DNA of 64,000 bases from Sphingomonas sp. BT-65 (GTDB taxonomy: Bacteria > Pseudomonadota > Alphaproteobacteria > Sphingomonadales > Sphingomonadaceae), in the NCBI RefSeq assembly GCF_026107375.2, contig NZ_JAPCIA010000003.1:186001-250000 (forward strand). The letters are read 5' to 3'. Shown here in pieces: positions 45,214 through 53,958 of the stretch. Made by a program: the position numbers and the translations under genes. A model generated the notes under the pieces. It did not search any database and was not told the origin of the DNA. It saw nothing but the letters and a program-made list of their open reading frames with translations. Position 1 is the stretch's first letter; each line of letters starts with the position of its first letter.

Positions 45214-46374
45214 TCAGCGCTTGCGGCCGGGCGTGGCGCCCGAGCTGAAACGATAGGTCATGACGTTGCGATAGGTCTGGCCCGGATCCAGCCGCGCGCT
45301 CGGGAAGCCCTTCTGGTTGGGAGCGTCGGGGAAATTCTGCGGCTCGAGCACGATAGCGTCGCCCATCCGGTAGATTTTCCTCGACTTGCCGTAGCTGGTC
45401 GCGTCGAAGAAATTGCCCGAATAGAACTGGATGCCCGGCTGGTTCGACCAAAGCTCGAACCCCCGGCCGGACGCCGGGTCATGGACCTTCGCCATCAGCT
45501 GCTGGCCGGGGATCACCTTGCGGCCGACCACCCAGTTGTGATCGTAACCGCGGCCGAACACGATCTGCTGGTCGCGCGCGTCGCGCACGCGATCGCCGAC
45601 CGCGCGGGGCGTGCGGAAGTCGAACACGGTACCCGCCACCGAACGGAACTCGCCGGTCGGGATCGCGCCGTCATCGGTAGGCAGATAGGTCTGGGCGGGG
45701 ATGGTCAGCAGATGCCCCATCGCACCGTTCGACGCGCCCTCGCCCGACAGATTCCAATAGGCGTGGTTGGTCAGGTTGACGACGGTCGACTTGTCGGTGG
45801 TCGCGACATATTCGATCGTCAGCTGGTTCTTCTCGTCGAGCGAGTGGATCGCGTCGACGGTCAGCGTGCCGGGATAGCCCATCTCGCCGTCGCGGCTGAC
45901 ATAACGGAAGGTCACCGACGCGGTCGGGCCGCTCTTCACCGAGACGACATCCCACAGCACCTTGTCGAAACCCTGGGTTCCGCCGTGCAGGGCATTCTTC
46001 CCGTTGTTGACGGGAGTCTGATAGGTCTTGCCGTCGATCTTGAAGCGGCCTTCGGCAAGGCGGTTGCCGAACCGGCCGACGATCCCGCCGAAATATTGCG
46101 GCTTCGTCTCGTAGAGACCGATATTGTCATAGCCGAGCGCGACATCGGCCTTCTTGCCGTTGCGGTCGGGCAGCACCACCGACTGGATCGTAGCACCATA
46201 GGCGATCAGCGTCACCGAGACGCCGCGTCCGTTGGTGAGCGTGACCGAAGCGACGTCGCGCCCATCGGCCAGCTTGCCGAAGGTGCCGCGCTTGGCCGTC
46301 GCGGCCTCGGCGCTGCCCGCCGCGAGGCAAGCCGTCGCCGCGGCGGCGAGAAGAAGTGCGCTTTTGCGTGCCAT
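45214..46374 (-). CDS. galM: Aldose 1-epimerase (galactose mutarotase), exported
   Basis: This enzyme interconverts alpha and beta anomers of galactose or related aldoses. The 386-residue protein has a signal peptide (MARKSALLLAAAATACLAAG) and is therefore periplasmic. Active-site residues are visible: His204 in NLTNHAYWNLSG and Glu344 in LEPQNFPDAPNQKGFP. Other motifs are YGATIQSVVLPDR, GIVGRFGNRLAEG, NALHGGTQGFDK and GYDHNW. ATG 46374 is 11 nt after AGGAG. An in-frame ATG at 46383 sits too close to it. It is followed by the GH43 at 7 bp and preceded by the sugar-acid dehydratase. It would deliver the anomer needed by the symporter or by the 1-dehydrogenase. Confidence 0.92.
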   Translation of the reverse strand: MARKSALLLAAAATACLAAGSAEAATAKRGTFGKLADGRDVASVTLTNGRGVSVTLIAYGATIQSVVLPDRNGKKADVALGYDNIGLYETKPQYFGGIVGRFGNRLAEGRFKIDGKTYQTPVNNGKNALHGGTQGFDKVLWDVVSVKSGPTASVTFRYVSRDGEMGYPGTLTVDAIHSLDEKNQLTIEYVATTDKSTVVNLTNHAYWNLSGEGASNGAMGHLLTIPAQTYLPTDDGAIPTGEFRSVAGTVFDFRTPRAVGDRVRDARDQQIVFGRGYDHNWVVGRKVIPGQQLMAKVHDPASGRGFELWSNQPGIQFYSGNFFDATSYGKSRKIYRMGDAIVLEPQNFPDAPNQKGFPSARLDPGQTYRNVMTYRFSSGATPGRKR

Positions 46375-46454
46375 GTCGAACATCTCTCCTGTTATCCGCG
46401 ATACCTTTCCAGCGCCCGGCCGCGGCAGCCGGGATCGATGATGCGCGTCCGTCA

Positions 46455-48263
46455 TCAATGGCTGTCGCGCGGCAGGCCGCGGGTCTGCGCGATCCGCTGA
46501 TATTTGACCGCGAGCTCGATCACCGCGCCGCCCTCGAACTGGCCGGTGACGTTGCGATGGATTTCCTGCCACGGCGTCTGCGACGGCGGCACATAGTCCG
46601 GCGTGTCGGCGAGCGCGGCGCGGCGGCGATCGAGTTCCTCCATATCGACGAGCATGTCGGCGGTGCGCTTGCCGAGATCGATGCGGATGCGGTCGCCGGT
46701 CCGCACCAGCGCGAGGCCGCCGCCGACCGCCGCCTCGGGCGCGGCGTTGAGGATCGACGGGCTGCCGCTCGTCCCCGACTGGCGCCCGTCGCCAAGGCAG
46801 GGCAGGGCGTTGACGCCGGCGCGGATCAGGGTCGCGGGCGGACGCATGTTCACCACCTCCGCGCCGCCCGGATAGCCGATCGGCCCGGCACCGCGCATGA
46901 TCAGGATCGAGCGGTCGTCCGCGCCGAGCGCGGGATCGTCGATCCGCGCATGATAATCCTCCGGCCCGTCGAACACGATCGCGGTGCCCTCGAACGCCTC
47001 CGGATCGTCCGGATTGGAGAGATAGCGCGCGCGGAATTCGGGCGAGATCACGCTGAGCTTCATCACCGCATGATCGAACAGGTTGCCCGACAGTACGGTG
47101 AGGCCGGCGGCGGGCTTCAGCGGATCGGCGAGTGGACGGATCACGTCGGCGTCGAGCGTGTCGGCGGCGCCAATATTCTCGGCCAGGGTCCGCCCATTGG
47201 CGCTCGGCGCGTCGCCGTCGATGAGGCCGGCGCGGTAGAGTTGGCCCATCACCGCGGGCACGCCGCCGGCGCGGTAGAAATCCTCGCCAAGATAACTGCC
47301 GGCGGGCTGGAGGTTGACGATCAGCGGCACCTCGGCGCCGTGCGACTCCCAATCCTCCAGGGTCAGCTCGACGCCGATATGGCGGGCGATCGCATTGAGA
47401 TGGATCGGCGCGTTGGTCGATCCGCCGATCGCCGAATTGACGCGGATCGCGTTGAGGAAGGCTTCCCGCGTCATGATGTCCGACGGCTTGCGATCGGCAT
47501 TGACCATCTCGACGATCTGCAGGCCGGTGCGATAGGCGTTTTCCTGCCGGTCGCGATAGGGCGCGGGGATCGCGGCCGAGCCGGGCAGCGACATGCCGAG
47601 CGCTTCGCACAGCGAATTCATCGTCGTCGCGGTGCCCATCGTGTTGCACCAGCCAGTCGAGGGGGCGGAGGACGCCACCAGCTCGACGAAGCCCTTATAG
47701 TCGATCTCGCCCGCCGCGAGCATCTCGCGCGCCTTCCAAACGATCGTGCCGGATCCAGTGCGCTCCCCCTTGAACCAGCCATTGAGCATTGGGCCGACCG
47801 ACAGCGCGATCGCCGGGATGTTCACCGTGGCGGCGGCCATCAGACAGGCCGGCGTCGTCTTGTCGCAGCCGATCGTCAGCACAACGCCGTCCATCGGGTA
47901 GCCGTAGATCGATTCGACCAGGCTCAAATAGGAGAGGTTGCGGTCGAGCCCTGCGGTGGGGCGCTTGCCGGTCTCCTGGATGGGATGCACCGGAAATTCG
48001 ATCGCGATGCCGCCCGCCTCGCGAATGCCCTCGCGCACGCGCTTGGCCAGTTCGAGATGGTGGCGGTTGCACGGCACGAGATCGCTGCCGGTCTGCGCGA
48101 TGCCGATGATCGGGCGATTGGACTGCAACTCTTCCAGGCTGATGCCGTAATTCAGGTAACGCTCGACATACAGCGCTGTCATGTCCGGATTGTCCGGATT
48201 GTCGAACCATGCGCGCGAGCGCAAATTACGCGGTTCGTTCTTGCCGTGCCCCAACGTCGTCAC
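46455..48263 (-). CDS. IlvD/EDD-family sugar-acid dehydratase (galactonate/arabinonate/xylonate type)
   Basis: This enzyme removes water from an aldonic acid to give a 2-keto-3-deoxy acid, the substrate of DgoK. The sequence follows the Caulobacter xylonate dehydratase (XylD) type: [92 protein letters not shown], and a C-terminal AVKYQ. The Fe-S cysteines are Cys65, Cys133 and Cys206. The frame is open to a TTG at 48335 with no ribosome binding site. I prefer GTG 48263 (602 aa), which matches the family N-terminus and has GGAAG upstream. With DgoA and DgoK nearby, D-galactonate is the most likely substrate, but the family also uses arabinonate, fuconate and xylonate. Confidence 0.88.
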   Translation of the reverse strand: MTTLGHGKNEPRNLRSRAWFDNPDNPDMTALYVERYLNYGISLEELQSNRPIIGIAQTGSDLVPCNRHHLELAKRVREGIREAGGIAIEFPVHPIQETGKRPTAGLDRNLSYLSLVESIYGYPMDGVVLTIGCDKTTPACLMAAATVNIPAIALSVGPMLNGWFKGERTGSGTIVWKAREMLAAGEIDYKGFVELVASSAPSTGWCNTMGTATTMNSLCEALGMSLPGSAAIPAPYRDRQENAYRTGLQIVEMVNADRKPSDIMTREAFLNAIRVNSAIGGSTNAPIHLNAIARHIGVELTLEDWESHGAEVPLIVNLQPAGSYLGEDFYRAGGVPAVMGQLYRAGLIDGDAPSANGRTLAENIGAADTLDADVIRPLADPLKPAAGLTVLSGNLFDHAVMKLSVISPEFRARYLSNPDDPEAFEGTAIVFDGPEDYHARIDDPALGADDRSILIMRGAGPIGYPGGAEVVNMRPPATLIRAGVNALPCLGDGRQSGTSGSPSILNAAPEAAVGGGLALVRTGDRIRIDLGKRTADMLVDMEELDRRRAALADTPDYVPPSQTPWQEIHRNVTGQFEGGAVIELAVKYQRIAQTRGLPRDSH

Positions 48264-48351
48264 CTCTTCGCTTCCGGCCGACCATTCGAGCCGTCGGCGC
48301 TTGCCGCTACCAAGCGCGTTGATATCGTGGTTCAACGAGGATAGGAAGCAT

Positions 48352-48366
48352 ATATATCGTATAAAA
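48352..48366. promoter_or_regulatory. Copy (10/12) of the shared operator between dehydratase and dehydrogenase
   Basis: ATATATCGTATAAAA lies 10 bp upstream of the 1-dehydrogenase start and 88 bp upstream of the preferred dehydratase start. The AT-rich run could also be a -10 element. Either reading fits a divergent promoter for two enzymes of the same pathway. Confidence 0.4.
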
Positions 48367-48376
48367 GAGGTAGCGT

Positions 48377-49300
48377 GTGGACAGGATCAGGATTGGGCTC
48401 GTCGGAATCGGAAAGATCGCGCGCGATCAGCATCTGCCGGCGCTAGCCGCGTTGCCGGATTTCGAGCTTGCCGCTACGGCGAGTCGGCATGGCCGCGTCG
48501 ATGGCGTGCGCGGCTATTCGTCGATCGCCGAGATGCTGGCGGGCGAACCGGAGATTACGGCGGTATCGCTGTGCACGCCACCCGAGGGACGTTTCGAGCA
48601 GGCGGTCACCGCGATCCGCGCCGGCAAGCACCTGATGCTCGAGAAGCCGCCCACGGCAACCGTGTCGGAAGCGGAAGCGCTCGCCGCTCTGGCGCGGGAA
48701 CAGGGCGTGACGTTGTTCGCGACCTGGCATTCGCGCGAAGCGGCCGAGGTGGATGCCGCGCGCGACTGGCTGGCGGACAAGCGAATCGGGGCGGTGCGCA
48801 TCCGCTGGATGGAGAATATCCGCCAATGGCATCCGGGGCAGGACTGGATCCTGGCGCCCGGCGGTTTCGGCGTGTTCGATCCGGGGATCAACGCGCTGTC
48901 GATCGCGACGCGCATCCTGCCGCAGCCGCTGACGGTGCTGAGCGCGACGATGGACGTGCCGGCCAATCGCGCCTGTCCGATCGCGTCGGCGATCAGGTTC
49001 CGCAGCGGGGACGCCGAGGTCGATGCGCAGTTCGACTTCCTCCAGACCGGTCTGCAGACCTGGCATATCGAGGTGGAGACCGATGGCGGGCTGCTTCGTC
49101 TGACCGACGGTGGGTGCAAGCTCGAACTGCCCGGCCGGGAACCGATCAGCGGGCCGAACGAGGAGTATCCGCGCCTCTATGCCGGCTTTGCCAAGCTGGT
49201 GCGTGACGGCCGCAGCGATGTCGACTTGCGGCCGATCCAGCTCGTCGCGGACGCGTTCCTGGTGGCGGATCGGCGGACGACCGAAGCGTTCGAGTTCTGA
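48377..49300 (+). CDS. D-galactose / L-arabinose 1-dehydrogenase (Gfo/Idh/MocA family)
   Basis: This enzyme oxidises C1 of the free sugar with NAD(P)+ to the lactone, the first step of the oxidative pathway. The 307-residue sequence closely follows the Azospirillum L-arabinose 1-dehydrogenase: [53 protein letters not shown] with catalytic Lys90, [37 protein letters not shown]. Those enzymes accept both L-arabinose and D-galactose. GTG 48377 has AGAGG 6 nt upstream. It is divergent from the dehydratase. No lactonase gene was found in the window. Confidence 0.9.
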   Translation: MDRIRIGLVGIGKIARDQHLPALAALPDFELAATASRHGRVDGVRGYSSIAEMLAGEPEITAVSLCTPPEGRFEQAVTAIRAGKHLMLEKPPTATVSEAEALAALAREQGVTLFATWHSREAAEVDAARDWLADKRIGAVRIRWMENIRQWHPGQDWILAPGGFGVFDPGINALSIATRILPQPLTVLSATMDVPANRACPIASAIRFRSGDAEVDAQFDFLQTGLQTWHIEVETDGGLLRLTDGGCKLELPGREPISGPNEEYPRLYAGFAKLVRDGRSDVDLRPIQLVADAFLVADRRTTEAFEF

Positions 49301-49319
49301 ACCGGGCGCCGGCCGGCGC

Positions 49320-49481
49320 TCAGTCGGTGTCGCCGCGCAATTCGCGTGCGCAGATGTGCTCGAATTGGCGCTGCAAGCGTGCGGCTTCCGCAGCTTCGGT
49401 TCGGTGCCGGTCGCCGTGCGCCAGCTGGCGGCGCGATACGGTACAGTGCGGGGCGATCGTCGATCGGGCGGTGTCGCGCAT
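49320..49481 (-). CDS. Possible small protein, 53 aa, unknown
   Basis: In the 242-bp gap between the convergent dehydrogenase and GH5 genes, the minus strand has an ATG at 49481 with AGGA 5 nt upstream, opening a 53-codon frame. The C-terminal half (EAAEAARLQRQFEHICARE) could form an amphipathic helix. I recognise no family, and GC-rich DNA produces such frames by chance. Confidence 0.25.
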   Translation of the reverse strand: MRDTARSTIAPHCTVSRRQLAHGDRHRTEAAEAARLQRQFEHICARELRGDTD

Positions 49482-49542
49482 GGGCGTCCTGTCGGGATGA
49501 TTGGCCGCCGCGACCCGGGATGCGGGCCGCGGCGGCAAGCGG

Positions 49543-50679
49543 TCAGCGGCGCGGGCCGTTGGCTTCGGTGGTGAGCTTCTTGATCAGGTCGACTTCGGCC
49601 TGGCGATAGGGCTTGCCGTTGGCGCGCAGCACTTCGTGGAACCAGATCGTCGGCTCGTCCATCGTGTAGGGCTTCTTCCAGCTGTCCCACGGCAGACGGG
49701 TCTGCGACTTGCCGTCGACGAAGCCCCAGTTGATCATCGCGATCTTGTATTTCTTGCCGAGCGGGAGCGAGCCGTCGAAAGTCGAGCCGTTGCCGCGCGC
49801 CATATATTCGGTGGCGAGCACCGGGCGGCCATAGCCCAGCATCTGCTTGGCCCGCTCCTCGAACTTCTCCGGCCAGTTATAGTCGTGGAAGCTCATCACG
49901 TCGGACTGTGCGACCTGGATCTTCTCGACCGCGTCGAGCTTGTCCGCCTGATCCCAATGATTGCCGATCCACAGGCCGCTGGTCAGCGGCTGGGATGGGT
50001 CGGCGCTGCGCGCCCATTCGAACACCGGGCCGAGCAGGCTAGCGACCAGCGCGACCTTGTTCGGCGTCGCCTTGTAGGCGCCGCCGCCGCCGCCCTGGTT
50101 GTTGGGCTCGTTCCACACGTCCCACACGACGATGCGCTTGTCGTTGGCGAAGTGGCCGACCACGTCCTTCACATAGGCTTCGAGCTTGTTGTACTGGCTC
50201 TTGTCGGCGAGGCGCGCGGCGCCCGGCGCCTGCATCCAGCCCGAATTGTGGACGCCCGGAATCGGCGGGCGCTGACGCCCCGACACCGGATCGGGATCCC
50301 AGCAGCTGTCGAACAGCACGAACATGATGCGGATCTTGTGCTTGTCCGCGATCTGCAGGAACGTCTCCATCCGCTGCTTGAGGCCGGCGGCATCCTCCTC
50401 CCACAGCAGGTTGTGGAGGTAGACGCGCATCACGTTCATGCCCATCGCCGAGGCCCAGCCGAGTTCCTCGTCGATCTCCTTGGGGTTGAAGGTGTCGGCC
50501 TGCCACATCTCGAACTGGTTGATTGCGCTGCGGTTGTTGTAGTTGGCGCCGACCATCCAGGGCTGCTTGGCGTACCAGCCATTCGCCTGTTCCTTCGACC
50601 ACATCTCCCGCGCATCAGCGGGGAGGGCGGCGCAGACGGCCAGGGCGGCGGCGCCTGCGAGCAGCAGCAGATTCTTCAT
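49543..50679 (-). CDS. GH5-like (clan GH-A) glycoside hydrolase, exported
   Basis: This 378-residue TIM-barrel protein has a Sec signal (MKNLLLLAGAAALAVCAALPADA). Clan GH-A catalytic residues are clear: acid/base Glu191 in VVWDVWNEPNNQ and nucleophile Glu291 in VLATEYMARGNGS. Supporting motifs are MGANYNNR-like MVGANYNNRSAINQ, GMNVMRVYLHNLLWE, MFVLFDSCWDPDP and MSFHDYNWPEKF. Subfamily and substrate are not clear, since cellulase, mannanase and xylanase annotations all occur for such sequences. ATG 50679 has AGGA 8 nt upstream. It is divergent from TonB receptor 3, with an operator copy in front of each. Confidence 0.75.
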   Translation of the reverse strand: MKNLLLLAGAAALAVCAALPADAREMWSKEQANGWYAKQPWMVGANYNNRSAINQFEMWQADTFNPKEIDEELGWASAMGMNVMRVYLHNLLWEEDAAGLKQRMETFLQIADKHKIRIMFVLFDSCWDPDPVSGRQRPPIPGVHNSGWMQAPGAARLADKSQYNKLEAYVKDVVGHFANDKRIVVWDVWNEPNNQGGGGGAYKATPNKVALVASLLGPVFEWARSADPSQPLTSGLWIGNHWDQADKLDAVEKIQVAQSDVMSFHDYNWPEKFEERAKQMLGYGRPVLATEYMARGNGSTFDGSLPLGKKYKIAMINWGFVDGKSQTRLPWDSWKKPYTMDEPTIWFHEVLRANGKPYRQAEVDLIKKLTTEANGPRR

Positions 50680-50848
50680 GCGGGATTGTCCTGATCCAGA
50701 GTTGAGCTTGGGCTGCCGGGGAGCGCGCCGGGATGTGGCGGCGGGCAAGTTTCGCGAGATCGCATTGCTTCGCTTCCCTGGGCATCGGGCGCCTTCGAGC
50801 GAGCGCCCCGAACGGCAGCCTAACGGACTCAGTGCGAAGTTGGAAGTA

Positions 50849-50863
50849 AATTATCTGATTTAT
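50849..50863 (+). promoter_or_regulatory. Copy (10/12) of the shared operator on the GH5 side
   Basis: AATTATCTGATTTAT keeps the ATC-T-GAT core of the perfect site exactly. It lies 170 bp upstream of the GH5 start. Confidence 0.5.
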
Positions 50864-51023
50864 CCTTTTACGAGACGCCGAATTTAAATCATATCTAAAC
50901 AGTGGGAGTGGAAACCTTTGTCGCTTAATCCCGCTGAAACAATGGATGTCGGGCGGGCCGCAGGGCGGTGAGGTCGGGTCGAGTCCAAGCTTCAGCCAAG
51001 CGGCAAGAGCACAGCTTTATTCG

Positions 51024-51038
51024 ATTTATATGATTGAT
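51024..51038 (+). promoter_or_regulatory. Copy (10/12) of the shared operator upstream of TonB receptor 3
   Basis: ATTTATATGATTGAT lies 91 bp upstream of the receptor start. It keeps the left ATT arm and the GAT half of the core. Confidence 0.45.
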
Positions 51039-51128
51039 CTCTTATTACACCTTTGATAGCCCAAACGAACCCAGAGAGGTGCCGCGCAAACGGCCCCGGA
51101 TTCGTTCGGATCAAAGGGGGAGGAACAC

Positions 51129-53924
51129 ATGCGACTGGAATTTCTGCTGACGGCATCGCTTGCCGCGCTCGTCACCGCTACGCCCGCAACCGCGCAGGAT
51201 GCGGCTGCTCAAGACAATGCCGCATCAACGCAGGCTCAGCCCGCCGAGGGGGATGGCGAGGCGATCGTTATCACCGGCGTGCGCCAGTCGCTCGAGCGCG
51301 CCGCCGAGGTGAAGCGCAATGCCGTGCAGGTGGTCGACTCGATCGTCGCCACCGATATCGGCAAGCTGCCCGATCCCACCGTGGCCGCCGCGCTGCAGCG
51401 CGTGCCCGGCATCCAGGTGCAGAACGACCGCAACAACGAATTGACGAGCGTGCGCATTCGCGGCCTCACGGACATCCTGACCACGGTGAACGGGCGGGAG
51501 GTCATCACCACGACGGGGCGCGGCTTCGACCTCCAGGACGTGCCGGCCGAAGCGCTGGCGCGAATCGATGCCTTCAAGTCGCAGACCGCAGACCAGATCG
51601 AGGGCGGCGTCGCCGGCGCGCTCGACCTGCGCCTCAACCGTCCCTTCAACTTTCGCAAGCCGACGCTGGTGCTGACGGCGCGCCAGAACTACGCGACCAT
51701 CGGCGATACGAGCAATCCGCAGTTCGGCGTGCTCGCCGCAGGCAAGACGGATAGCCCGATCGGCGAGATCGGCGCACTGGTCAACGCGACCTATTCGCAT
51801 GCCAAGAACATCCGCAGCGTCACCAACCTGAGCGAGCGCCGCTATGGCGGTGGCGCGCCGCTCAACGCGCCCGGGCTGCTCGTGCCGCAGGTGCTGCGCA
51901 ACATGCCCGATGTCGGCGAGATCGATCGCGCGCAGGTCAACGCGGCGGTGCAATGGCAGGCGACGCCGTCGCTTCAGGTCTATGCCGACGGCCTCTACAC
52001 CTATTTCCGCAGCACCACCGGTTTTGCCGGGTTCAATCCGCAGCCCTTCACCAACAATTCGCGGATCTCGGAGATCACGGCCAGCGACTATTGCTTCGAT
52101 GCACGGGTCAATGCGGGCGGCACCAATCCCCAGCTGATCAACAATGCCGACGGCACGGTCTCACTCCAGCCTTTCACCGTTCAGCGCGTGTGCGAGCTCA
52201 AAAGCGCGCGCTTCGACAATGTCGTGATCAACCAGAACTCCTCGTCCGAGCAGATCACCCAGCGCAACAAGATGATCGCCGGCGGCCTCAACTTCGAGCA
52301 GGATCGGGCCAAGCTGGTGCTCGACGTCGCCTACCAGACCTCGCGCTCCTTCAACGAGAATTTCAACGCCGAAGTCGGCCAGCGCATCCCGACGATCTTC
52401 GTCGTGCTGGACGACGACAATGGCCCGTCCTTCACGGTCGATCCGTCGATTCCGCTGCGCGCGACCAACCTGTCGCTGCGCAACTCGATCAACCAGAATT
52501 TCACGCTGGGGCAGGGCGAGCTGTTCCAGGCACGGCTCGACGGCGAGTATGAGGTCGGTGGCATCCTGCCCAAGGTGAAGGCTGGCCTGCGCTACGCCAA
52601 GCGCGAGGCGCGCTTCCAGGAAGTGCGGCAGACCAACACGGTGCAGTCGATCGGGTTCGGCAATATCGGCACCCCCACCGAGGCCAATGCGCGGCTGATC
52701 TCGAGCCTGCCGCTGTCGCCCGACTTTCTCGGCGTGATCGGGGTGGCACCGCGACTCAACGGCGGCGTGCCGTTCCTCGGCGTCAATCCCGAATATCTGC
52801 GGTCGGAGCAGGGCCGCAACGAGCTGCGCGCGCTGTTCAACCTTCCGCTGCGGCAGCCCGATTACGACCCGACCAAGGAATTCAACGCCGACGAGACGAC
52901 CTATGCCGCCTATGTCGAGGGCAGCTACGAGATTCCGCTGGGATCGCTCACGCTCGACGGCGTGGTCGGCGCGCGGGTCGTCAAGACCGAGCGCTCGATC
53001 GCGGGCTTCCAGCGGACCGGCGGCACCATAAGCCCGGTGGCGGCCGAGACTTCGGATACCGACTTCCTGCCCGCCGCGACCGCGCGGCTCAAGATCCCGG
53101 GCGGCTTCCAGACGCGTCTCACCTATTCACGCTCGATGCGGCGGCCCGATTTCGCGTCGCTCAACCCGGCGGAGTCGCTGACGCTGGTGGGCAACGTGTT
53201 CCTGCTCAACACCGGCACGCGCGGGAACCCCGATCTGCGGCCGCAAAAGTCCGACAGCATCGACCTGACCGCAGAATATTATTTCGGCAGCGGCTATATC
53301 GCGGTGACCGGCTACTACCGCTCGATCAAGGATCGCGTCGTCACTTCCAACGCCCAGGAGACGATCGACGGGCTCGACTATCTGATCTCCACCCCGCGCA
53401 ACGTCGGCTCGGTGACTCTCAAGGGAATCGAGGCCAGCGCGCAATATTTCTTCGATTTCCTGCCGGGCGCGCTGTCCGGGTTCGGCGTCCAGGGCGCGTT
53501 CACCCTCGCGGATTCGGAGATTGGGGGCGACGATACGCTGGCCGGCACTCCGCTGGTGGGCGTATCGAAATACAATTACACGGCCGGTCTGCTCTATGAC
53601 AAAGGCGGTCTCAGCGGCCGCCTGATCTGGACCTATCGCTCCAAATATCTCAACGCCGACAATACTGGCGGCGTGGCACTGCGGCCGTTCGATCCGGATC
53701 GGGTGAACGAAGCCTATGTGCCGGTATTCCTGTCCTATGTCCGGCCCGCCGGGCGTCTGGACTTCAGTATCGGCTATGACGTGACCGAGGCGCTGCGCAT
53801 CGATATCGGCGGCACCAACATCCTGCGCAACAAGACCTCGACCTATTGGGGTGACGAGCGAGTGGTGCTGGGGCTGCAGGGGGACGAGACGGTCTATACG
53901 GTCGGCGCGCGGATCAAGTTCTGA
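51129..53924 (+). CDS. TonB-dependent outer-membrane receptor 3
   Basis: This 931-residue receptor has a signal peptide (MRLEFLLTASLAALVTATPA to TAQ), a TonB-box-like EAIVITGVRQSLE, and a plug containing IVATDIGKLPDPTVAAALQR, SVRIRGLTDILTTVNGRE and GGVAGALDLRLNRPFNF. The barrel ends TVGARIKF. ATG 51129 is preceded by GGGGGAGGA. A sulfatase starts 35 bp after its stop, so the two probably form one transcript. Together with two further sulfatases downstream this makes a sulfated oligosaccharide the likely cargo, an inference from context. Confidence 0.93.
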   Translation: MRLEFLLTASLAALVTATPATAQDAAAQDNAASTQAQPAEGDGEAIVITGVRQSLERAAEVKRNAVQVVDSIVATDIGKLPDPTVAAALQRVPGIQVQNDRNNELTSVRIRGLTDILTTVNGREVITTTGRGFDLQDVPAEALARIDAFKSQTADQIEGGVAGALDLRLNRPFNFRKPTLVLTARQNYATIGDTSNPQFGVLAAGKTDSPIGEIGALVNATYSHAKNIRSVTNLSERRYGGGAPLNAPGLLVPQVLRNMPDVGEIDRAQVNAAVQWQATPSLQVYADGLYTYFRSTTGFAGFNPQPFTNNSRISEITASDYCFDARVNAGGTNPQLINNADGTVSLQPFTVQRVCELKSARFDNVVINQNSSSEQITQRNKMIAGGLNFEQDRAKLVLDVAYQTSRSFNENFNAEVGQRIPTIFVVLDDDNGPSFTVDPSIPLRATNLSLRNSINQNFTLGQGELFQARLDGEYEVGGILPKVKAGLRYAKREARFQEVRQTNTVQSIGFGNIGTPTEANARLISSLPLSPDFLGVIGVAPRLNGGVPFLGVNPEYLRSEQGRNELRALFNLPLRQPDYDPTKEFNADETTYAAYVEGSYEIPLGSLTLDGVVGARVVKTERSIAGFQRTGGTISPVAAETSDTDFLPAATARLKIPGGFQTRLTYSRSMRRPDFASLNPAESLTLVGNVFLLNTGTRGNPDLRPQKSDSIDLTAEYYFGSGYIAVTGYYRSIKDRVVTSNAQETIDGLDYLISTPRNVGSVTLKGIEASAQYFFDFLPGALSGFGVQGAFTLADSEIGGDDTLAGTPLVGVSKYNYTAGLLYDKGGLSGRLIWTYRSKYLNADNTGGVALRPFDPDRVNEAYVPVFLSYVRPAGRLDFSIGYDVTEALRIDIGGTNILRNKTSTYWGDERVVLGLQGDETVYTVGARIKF

Positions 53925-53958
53925 CGAGCACCGGCTGCTAGCGAGCGGGGAAGGCGAG

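Larger units (their letters stand above)
50680..51128. other. Divergent intergenic region GH5 / TonB receptor 3
   Basis: This 449-bp stretch has no supported gene. It carries two copies of the shared operator, at 50849 and 51024, one closer to each divergent gene. Both sit in AT-rich patches that are likely promoters, separated by a GC-rich middle. Confidence 0.55.

Noticed and set aside
46375..47649. N-terminal extension of the mutarotase frame across the dehydratase gene
   Set aside because: Different frame of the dehydratase coding sequence; the mutarotase signal peptide and ribosome binding site place its start at 46374.
46356..48344. Plus-strand frame of 662 codons
   Set aside because: Antisense shadow of the IlvD/EDD dehydratase, whose Fe-S cysteines and motifs are unmistakable.
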